Assembly (NCBI GenBank): GCA_041671765.1
Contig: JBAZAX010000004.1
Coordinates: 10,929 to 74,928 of the forward strand
Length of the DNA: 64,000 nt
Source: JBAZAX01 sp041671765
GTDB lineage: Bacteria; Babelota; Babeliae; Babelales; RVW-14
Direction of reading: 5' to 3'
The notes beneath the pieces are model-generated. The model made no database searches. It saw only the letters and a list, made by a program, of their open reading frames with translations, and was not told where the DNA came from. A program made the translations under genes and the position numbers. This document shows positions 58,712-64,000 of this stretch, in pieces; the first letter of the stretch is position 1; each line of letters starts with the position of its first letter.

Positions 58712-59374
58712 ATGTTGTTAGCTAAATTTTTTAGTTTGATATTTTTTACCAGCAGTGTGGCTTTTGCGCAATCTAATAAAAGCGATGCAAGTGTTTCCAC
58801 CGGTAAAATTACCGATGGTGGAGAATTTGTTGTCAAAAAAAATATTCAAGATGTGCCTCAGGTTCGGTCAATGTCAAAAAATAGGCTGAAAGAGGAAATT
58901 GGAAACGTTATACGTAGAGCTTTTAATTCATCAACAAGCTTGGGCAAAAGTGTCGGAAATGTTAAGATTGGTTTGGCAGATAAAGTTTCAGGCTTTTACC
59001 AGGCGGATAGCGGAAATATTGCCTCTGAAGTAGATAAAAATGATGGTATATTGCAAGTTGAGTTGTCAGATATACAAAGTTGTTTTTCTAATGTAATTTC
59101 AAACTTGGTTGAAAATAGAGGTTTTTTCAAAAAGGCGTCGCGTGGTGATTTAAGGGATTTTTTGAGTTTGATGGACGAAATGGTTAGTAATTTAAATTTA
59201 CAAGTAGCTTCATTTAATGACCTGAAGGGTTTGATAGTAAAAAAAGACGCAAAAATAAGCATAGAACCAAATATTTTTGATAAAATTAAACAGCAATTTT
59301 GTTCTAGTGCTGTCGAGCTTAAAAGGCTGCAAGAAAAAATTAAAACGTCCAAATGTTTAAAGAAAAGTGTTTAA
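58712..59374 (+). CDS. Secreted protein of unknown function, 220 aa
   Basis: AAGGAG precedes the ATG. Signal peptide MLLAKFFSLIFFTSSVAFAQ. The mature protein has a short Ser/Lys start, then a helical body with two Cys-containing stretches (LSDIQSCFSNVISNLVENRG; KIKQQFCSSAVELKRLQEK) and a Lys-rich end (IKTSKCLKKSV). No domain recognised. It ends six bases before lpxB, with no Shine-Dalgarno for lpxB in the gap, so lpxB is probably translated by coupling from this gene and read from the same transcript. Confidence 0.7.
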   Translation: MLLAKFFSLIFFTSSVAFAQSNKSDASVSTGKITDGGEFVVKKNIQDVPQVRSMSKNRLKEEIGNVIRRAFNSSTSLGKSVGNVKIGLADKVSGFYQADSGNIASEVDKNDGILQVELSDIQSCFSNVISNLVENRGFFKKASRGDLRDFLSLMDEMVSNLNLQVASFNDLKGLIVKKDAKISIEPNIFDKIKQQFCSSAVELKRLQEKIKTSKCLKKSV

Positions 59375-59380
59375 AACAAT

Positions 59381-60478
59381 ATGAAAAAGATTTTTATAGT
59401 TACTGGTGAACTTTCCGGTGATATTACGGCTGCTTGGTATGTAAAGCGTTTGCAGTTAGAAAATTCTGAGGCAGAGATCCATGCGGTTGGTGGGGATAAT
59501 TTGCAGGCGCTTGGTGTTACAATTTTTAAGCGCTTTGAAGAGTTAAATGTTGTTGGGGTTTTTGAGATATTAAGGCATCTGCCAAAAATTTTGCATATTT
59601 TAAATGAGCTTATTGAGCATATTAAATCCAATGGCTTTGATGAAGTTATTTTAGTTGATTTCCCGGGGTTTAATTTAAGATTGGCCAAAAAATTAAAATC
59701 ACTAGATCCAAAAATTAAAGTGACATACCTTGCGCCTCCTCAGTTATGGTGTTGGGGGGCATGGAGAGTGAATAAATTAAGAAAGTATTGTGATAATTTA
59801 ATTGTACTCTATCCGTTTGAGGTAGAGTGGTACAAGCAGCGTGGTGTTACAGCGCAATGGTTGGGAAATCCCGTTTACGATTCTTTACAGCAATATTTTC
59901 CATTAACTGAAAATAAAGAAAGATTAATTGCGCTTCTTCCCGGTTCGCGTAAGGCTGAGATTGAGCGATTTTTACCAATTTTCAGAGATATAGTTAAAAA
60001 TTTTGTGCTACGTCATCCGGATGTGAAATTTGTTATTCCACTTGCAAGTTCATTATCCGACAATTTTATTAAGCAACAGCTTGAAAAGTCCGGTTTGAAT
60101 GTTTACTCGAATAAATTAATTTTTACTCGAACAGAGAAAGAAAAATTTGAAAAGCTAAGTGAGTGTTGCTTGGCCGTTACTAAGCCCGGGACTGTTTCAT
60201 TGGAATTGGCTTTGCTAAAAATTCCAGCTGTGATGATATTTAAAATTTCTTGGCTTACATATATTTTGGCCCGTCCGCTTGTTAAGGTAAAATATATGTC
60301 GCTACCGAATCTTTTACTTGATGTTCCACTTTACAAAGAATTGGTGCAATCCGACTGTAAGCTGGATTTAATATTAAGGGAGATGGAAAATCTTTATCTG
60401 GGATTCACTCGTGGGACCAATGATTATGTCATGAAGATGAAAAAACTTGATGAATTGAGACGGTTGCTTAGTCGTTAA
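59381..60478 (+). CDS. lpxB: Lipid-A-disaccharide synthase
   Basis: GT19 enzyme of the Raetz pathway: joins UDP-2,3-diacylglucosamine and lipid X to the tetra-acyl disaccharide. 365 aa, the usual length. The signatures are in order: IFIVTGELSGD (N-terminus), EIHAVGGDNLQALGV, ELNVVGVFEILRHLPKI, ILVDFPGFNLRLAKKLK, YLAPPQLWCWGAWRVNKLRK, QWLGNPVYDSL and LIALLPGSRKAEIERFLPIF. This shows that the cell makes lipid A and so has an outer membrane. No other lpx gene is in the window; the gene stands apart from the usual lpxD-fabZ-lpxA-lpxB order. Confidence 0.94.
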   Translation: MKKIFIVTGELSGDITAAWYVKRLQLENSEAEIHAVGGDNLQALGVTIFKRFEELNVVGVFEILRHLPKILHILNELIEHIKSNGFDEVILVDFPGFNLRLAKKLKSLDPKIKVTYLAPPQLWCWGAWRVNKLRKYCDNLIVLYPFEVEWYKQRGVTAQWLGNPVYDSLQQYFPLTENKERLIALLPGSRKAEIERFLPIFRDIVKNFVLRHPDVKFVIPLASSLSDNFIKQQLEKSGLNVYSNKLIFTRTEKEKFEKLSECCLAVTKPGTVSLELALLKIPAVMIFKISWLTYILARPLVKVKYMSLPNLLLDVPLYKELVQSDCKLDLILREMENLYLGFTRGTNDYVMKMKKLDELRRLLSR

Positions 60479-60533
60479 TTATTAATCAAGAGTCAGTTCA
60501 ACAACTAGTTATAACTTAATTACAAGAAGTAGG

Positions 60534-61319
60534 TTATGGAAGTGTGACTTTTACTTTACTGTTTTTTGCATCAGGGGAACTGTTTTTTCTTCCAATTTTT
60601 TCGTGAAAAACAGAGTCTTCCAAGCATAGTAATGATTTTGCAGATATTCTTTTTAATTTATTAAATTCGATTGTAGATTTTAGAACAATTCTTGGAAGTT
60701 TGATAAAGTTATCTGCAAGTGTTACGCTCCATTCCTCAATTTTTTCAACATATTTGGGATCGACAAGAATAATTAGGCTATTTTTAGGAATGACGAAGTT
60801 TTTACGGTTCAGTCTTTTTTCTTTTTGAAGCCAAATTCCTTGGTTATGTCCGAGTTTTTTGAATGAGAAGCCCAGATAGTTTTTATCGGGAATTACTTTT
60901 AAGTTTGCAAAGGTGTTTTTTTTATCTACCACATGCTGAATTTTACGAGTAATAATTAGTTTATATTTTTGTAAATCATTTTCATTAATGGGAAATGTAA
61001 AGAAACCGTCTTCATCTGTGAGAGCCTCTTGCCCTTCAAAAAATACCCTAAATTCAGGAATGTCATCAACCCAATTTGCTATTCTGATTGAGCCTTTAAT
61101 AAACTTGGGTTGTCCATTGGATGGTCTGGAAAAAACATTTGGGTTTAGTTCAACCGAGCTAAAATCATTTGCGCTAGGTTCTGTTCGAGGATAAAAATTC
61201 CCAAAATCTTGTTTATCAATTTTTTTATCAAGTTCGTCATTGGCATTAACTTGTGGAATATATATGAGTGCGAGTAGTGTTATACTCGACAAAAAATGAA
61301 TAATATTTTTTTTCAACAT
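60534..61319 (-). CDS. Secreted protein of unknown function, 261 aa
   Basis: GGAG lies four bases before the ATG. Signal peptide MLKKNIIHFLSSITLLALIY to about residue 27 (VNA). The middle reads like a beta-sandwich: RVFFEGQEALTDEDGFFTFP followed by INENDLQKYKLIITR resembles the strand pattern of carboxypeptidase-regulatory or SpaA-like domains (the D-E-D-G-F-F-T-F turn), and VVDKKNTFANLKVIPDKNY continues. That similarity is weak. The C-terminal quarter is basic. It is divergent from the DUF2062 gene and convergent with lpxB. Function unknown. Confidence 0.65.
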   Translation of the reverse strand: MLKKNIIHFLSSITLLALIYIPQVNANDELDKKIDKQDFGNFYPRTEPSANDFSSVELNPNVFSRPSNGQPKFIKGSIRIANWVDDIPEFRVFFEGQEALTDEDGFFTFPINENDLQKYKLIITRKIQHVVDKKNTFANLKVIPDKNYLGFSFKKLGHNQGIWLQKEKRLNRKNFVIPKNSLIILVDPKYVEKIEEWSVTLADNFIKLPRIVLKSTIEFNKLKRISAKSLLCLEDSVFHEKIGRKNSSPDAKNSKVKVTLP

Positions 61320-61482
61320 ACGTCTCCAGCTTTTTTTTAGTTCAACTTATTTAGTTCAACAAATTTATTTTATTATTTTTGTAATTTTATCTAAGTTTAT
61401 ATTATGGTATTCTAAAAATTAAGATAAGAAAATAGATTTTGATCAATTTTTTTTTAAACCTTTTAATAAAGGATTTTTATAA

Positions 61483-61923
61483 ATGAAATTTTGGGATAAG
61501 TTAAGAGAGTCTTTTTCCCATGCGATGAGGTCTGGAAAGTCGCCTCGTGCGTTATCCTTGGCTTTTTGCGTTGGAATTTATGTTGCTTTTTCGCCTTTTC
61601 CAATGGCGCATACCATAATGATTGTTATTTTTAGCTGGCTTTGGGGGTTGAATTTTCCGATAATGTTTATAGCTGCCTCAATAAATAATCCTTGGACGAT
61701 GATCCCATTTTATTCTATTGATTACGCTTTTGGATTTTGGTTTGTTCACAATTTACTTGGGTTGGAGCCGACTTGGGTTATTTCTTTGGTAAAAATATTC
61801 GGATGTGGTAAAATCTGTTTATGGTCTTTTTTGATTGGCGGGAATGTTTTAGGTATTGCAGCCGGTCTAATTTGTTATCCAATAGCGTATTATTTTTTTA
61901 AAAAATTTGTTAAAAGTGTGTAG
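61483..61923 (+). CDS. DUF2062 membrane protein
   Basis: 146 aa. The DUF2062 signature is present: SPRALSLAFCVGIYVAFSPF followed by PMAHT, and INNPWTMIPFYSIDYAFGFW, where NPxT-x-P-x-Y is the conserved turn. Three or four membrane helices are visible. The family is widespread in bacteria and without an established function; some members are fused to glycosyltransferases. AAGGA precedes the ATG. smpB follows within 30 bases and birA soon after, so the three probably share one transcript. Confidence 0.85.
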   Translation: MKFWDKLRESFSHAMRSGKSPRALSLAFCVGIYVAFSPFPMAHTIMIVIFSWLWGLNFPIMFIAASINNPWTMIPFYSIDYAFGFWFVHNLLGLEPTWVISLVKIFGCGKICLWSFLIGGNVLGIAAGLICYPIAYYFFKKFVKSV

Positions 61924-61951
61924 ATTGGGCTTAACCTGTTAAGGTTGGATT

Positions 61952-62413
61952 ATGAGCGTTGTAGTTGTAAATAAAAAAGCAAGATTTGATTATGAGATTT
62001 TAGAAACCATCGAGGCTGGCATAGAGCTACGTGGTGACGAGGTGAAGTCTTTGCGAAAAAAGGCAGTGTCGTTGGAAGAGACTTATGCTGTCGCAAAAGA
62101 CGGTCAAATGATGCTTTTGAATTGTTATATCGCTCCATATACCCATGCATACGCTAAAAATGAAATAACAGACACTTCAAGGCGTAGTCGTCGATTGCTG
62201 TTGCACAAGCGAGAAATTGATAAGATGATTGGTCAAATTTCTCGTAAGGGCCTAACCATAATTCCTTTAAAAATTTATTTTAATAATAAAGGTTTTGCAA
62301 AGATTGAGCTTGGCATTGCAAAACACAAAAAGTTAATTGATAAAAAAAGAGAACTTAGGGAAAAAGACATAAAACGTGAAACCGAACGGCAGATAAAAGC
62401 TCGTTTCAATTAG
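61952..62413 (+). CDS. smpB: SsrA-binding protein SmpB
   Basis: Binds tmRNA and brings it to stalled ribosomes for trans-translation. 153 aa, usual length. VVNKKARFDYEILETIEAGI followed by ELRGDEVKSLRKK is the family start, and LNCYIAPYTHAYAKNEITD, RSRRLLLHKREIDKMIGQ and KGLTIIPLKIYF follow in order. The lysine-rich C-terminal tail (KHKKLIDKKRELREKDIKRE), which becomes helical in the mRNA channel, is intact. AAGG precedes the ATG. The tmRNA gene itself (ssrA) is not adjacent. Confidence 0.96.
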   Translation: MSVVVVNKKARFDYEILETIEAGIELRGDEVKSLRKKAVSLEETYAVAKDGQMMLLNCYIAPYTHAYAKNEITDTSRRSRRLLLHKREIDKMIGQISRKGLTIIPLKIYFNNKGFAKIELGIAKHKKLIDKKRELREKDIKRETERQIKARFN

Positions 62414-62420
62414 GGGGGTT

Positions 62421-63287
62421 ATGATAATTGGTAGCAAACTTTATCGCACGCTTCAGTGTGCAGACTCGATGGCATGGGCAAAGCAGAATATGGCAACAGC
62501 GCCGGATGGAGCTGTTTTTTTAGCGGATAAGCTTACTCAAGCCAAAGGTCGAGGAGATAGAGTTTGGAAAATTTATGATGGCCAGTTGAATGTAACTATA
62601 CTACTTAAGCCCAAAATTTTACACGGATTTGCTTCCGATGATCTTCCCATTCGGATTAATCAGTTAAATATGGCAGTTTCTCTAGGCATATATGATGCTA
62701 TAAAAGATTTTGGAGTTGGGATTAAGTGGCCCAACGATTTTGTTATTCAAAGTGAGGCGATGACGAATTCGGAAGAGCCCATAAATCCAGATGCTTTGAG
62801 TCCGGATAAGCGAGCGAACAAAAAAGTCGGGGGAGTATTGTTTCATCTTGTATGGGAAGATGGTGTTCCTGTAGGAATAGTTTGCGGTTTTGCAATTAAT
62901 GTAAATAATATTTTTGATGAATCGGATGAACTGTTTGATATTGCTACCAGTTTAGCATTTGTTTCAGGTAGCAACGTTGAGATGAGGCCATTATATAAAA
63001 ATTTACTTATTTCTATAAATAATTATTACAAAAAATGGCTTACAGGTAATTTTGATGAAATTTACAAGCTTTGGCGTAAGGCTCAATTATACTTGGGTAA
63101 AACCATCAAAATACACCAAAAAGACGGTGTGATAACCACCGGAACAATGATGCAGGTTCTACCAAATGGGGATATGTTTCTTATTGAAAGCTCTGGTCAA
63201 GATAAGTCTGGTAATTCCGGCACAGATAAATCCGGTAAGCAAAAAATTGTCTCTTTTTACATGGTCGAACAAGTTATTCTAAGTTAA
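62421..63287 (+). CDS. birA: Biotin--[acetyl-CoA-carboxylase] ligase, BirA-like
   Basis: Attaches biotin to the carboxyl-carrier protein of acetyl-CoA carboxylase. The catalytic domain is visible: CADSMAWAKQNMATAPDGAV, DKLTQAKGRGDRVWK (biotin-binding GRGR-x-x-x-W, with one G-D change), GVGIKWPNDFVIQ and KVGGVLFHLVWE with VCGFAINVNN. No N-terminal DNA-binding helix-turn-helix is seen, so it is a monofunctional group I enzyme, not a regulator. Between KWPNDFVI and KVGGVL there is an unusual ~24-residue insertion (Ser/Glu/Asn/Pro-rich), and a Gly/Ser/Lys repeat lies near the end (GQDKSGNSGTDKSGK). GGGGGG precedes the ATG. Confidence 0.9.
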   Translation: MIIGSKLYRTLQCADSMAWAKQNMATAPDGAVFLADKLTQAKGRGDRVWKIYDGQLNVTILLKPKILHGFASDDLPIRINQLNMAVSLGIYDAIKDFGVGIKWPNDFVIQSEAMTNSEEPINPDALSPDKRANKKVGGVLFHLVWEDGVPVGIVCGFAINVNNIFDESDELFDIATSLAFVSGSNVEMRPLYKNLLISINNYYKKWLTGNFDEIYKLWRKAQLYLGKTIKIHQKDGVITTGTMMQVLPNGDMFLIESSGQDKSGNSGTDKSGKQKIVSFYMVEQVILS

Positions 63288-63452
63288 ATTTCAAATTGAA
63301 TTCAAATTAAATAAATAGTCCTTTAACATGGCGTTTATATTGGGTTTGGTGAGCAGGGGGCTTTTGCAACTCCCCTCTATTTCCTCTAAGCTTAAAATAC
63401 TTAGTCTAGATTTAGAATATCAATGGTATTTATTTTTTATGGAGGTTTTTCT

Positions 63453-64000
63453 ATGAAGTTTTCTATAAAACGATTACTTTTTTTGACAGTAGGTTTTCTG
63501 ACTGTTTGTCTTAACGTTACACCAATGACGACAACTGAGGTTTCAGTGCCTGCAGAAGCAGCGGAAGTAAGCAAGTTTTTTGGTGGCGCAAGTTCTGCAG
63601 CAGAATTGCAAAGTCGTGTTGCTGAAAATTTTGATCAATATGGAATGGTTACAGAGATTGTTCCTTGTCCATGGTACAGAAGATTGCTAAATTCTTTTTC
63701 ATCAACTTCCGTTCCTGCTGTTTGTACAGAAGAACAAAGGGAGCTGATTCGTCCAGGGACCGTTGATGCAAAATTGAGGGAAGTTGCGGCGTCCCAAGTG
63801 CAAACACAGATATATATTGATGCATTGAAAAGGGACTCCAAAATTTCTGATGTGGCAAGAGCGGCAGCGATTGCGGAGCTTGAACTTCGTAAAAAATTTT
63901 TATCGCAAGTTGGACGATGTCACGAGGGTTTACGTGATGATTTAATGCGTGCAAGAGCAACTGTTGGAATAAATACCCGTGAAATTGATCGTATTGCCAA
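63453..64000 (+). CDS. Secreted protein of unknown function (5' part; runs off the right edge)
   Basis: A gene starting at ATG 63453 with TATGGAGG seven bases upstream stays open to the end of the window (about 182 codons). Signal peptide MKFSIKRLLFLTVGFLTVCL. The mature part starts with Ala/Val/Glu-rich sequence (VSVPAEAAEVSKFFGGASSA) and becomes helical and charged. It has single Cys residues in IVPCPWYRR and PAVCTEEQRE, and later VGRCHEGLRDDLMRARA. It matches the style of the other secreted helical proteins in the window. Family not recognised; the C-terminus is missing. Confidence 0.75.
   Translation, partial: MKFSIKRLLFLTVGFLTVCLNVTPMTTTEVSVPAEAAEVSKFFGGASSAAELQSRVAENFDQYGMVTEIVPCPWYRRLLNSFSSTSVPAVCTEEQRELIRPGTVDAKLREVAASQVQTQIYIDALKRDSKISDVARAAAIAELELRKKFLSQVGRCHEGLRDDLMRARATVGINTREIDRIA

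Noticed and set aside
61924..62420. tmRNA (ssrA) next to smpB
   Set aside because: I looked on both sides of smpB for an Ala-tRNA-like acceptor/TPsiC end and a tag reading frame and found none; the gaps are only 28 and 7 bases.

Overview
The window looks like chromosomal DNA from an AT-rich, Gram-negative, probably host-dependent bacterium with a reduced genome. It encodes LpxB (lipid A), a TolC-type outer-membrane channel, a GT9 heptosyltransferase and very many proteins with N-terminal signal peptides but no recognisable family. My best guess is the Candidatus Dependentiae (TM6) lineage or a similar protist-associated group. That is inferred from gene style, not proven. Standard stop codons are used throughout. 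I see no transposase, integrase, rRNA or CRISPR array.

Layout. 0-10.4 kb: a partial nitroreductase, several secreted proteins of unknown function, rplU, dcd-thyX, asnS, a pair of Cys-rich secreted paralogues, a secreted M48-like protease and a membrane protein. 10.4-16.7 kb: tRNA-Leu(CAG), dnaJ, a secreted CX5R phosphatase, serS, a DUF58/DUF4381-like pair and hemW. 16.7-22.2 kb: a flavin split-barrel protein, three secreted Pro-rich/coiled-coil paralogues and a phosphohexomutase. 22.3-28.5 kb (minus strand): heptosyltransferase, TolC-like channel, ATM1-type ABC exporter, a 60-residue Cys-rich peptide and a SPASM radical SAM enzyme, which together look like an uncharacterised RiPP or Cys-peptide system. 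28.6-31.4 kb: a membrane-anchored M16 protease. 31.9-48.3 kb (minus strand): four giant secreted beta-helix proteins. One carries a stalk of 36- and 47-residue modules built from 11- and 14-residue units; another carries a WD40-like propeller and three tandem ~430-residue repeats. 48.6-57.4 kb: gltX, a secreted Nudix plus macro-like fusion, an AAA/DUF4143 ATPase, the tgt-yhhQ queuine salvage pair and pgsA. 57.4-64 kb: a tandemly duplicated small secreted gene with its own promoter and terminator, lpxB, a DUF2062 protein, smpB, birA and a partial secreted protein.

How it fits together. Housekeeping genes (five translation factors or synthetases, nucleotide and lipid metabolism) are interleaved with blocks of secreted proteins that probably face a host. 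Regulation visible in the sequence is mostly strong palindromic terminators between convergent genes and, in two places, hairpins that bury the Shine-Dalgarno (SD) sequence of a secreted-enzyme gene. A family of GC-rich palindromic elements bounded by ATCCATGG-like and GGATGACA-like ends is scattered through the window, and one copy sits in frame inside the heptosyltransferase gene, as Rickettsia palindromic elements do.
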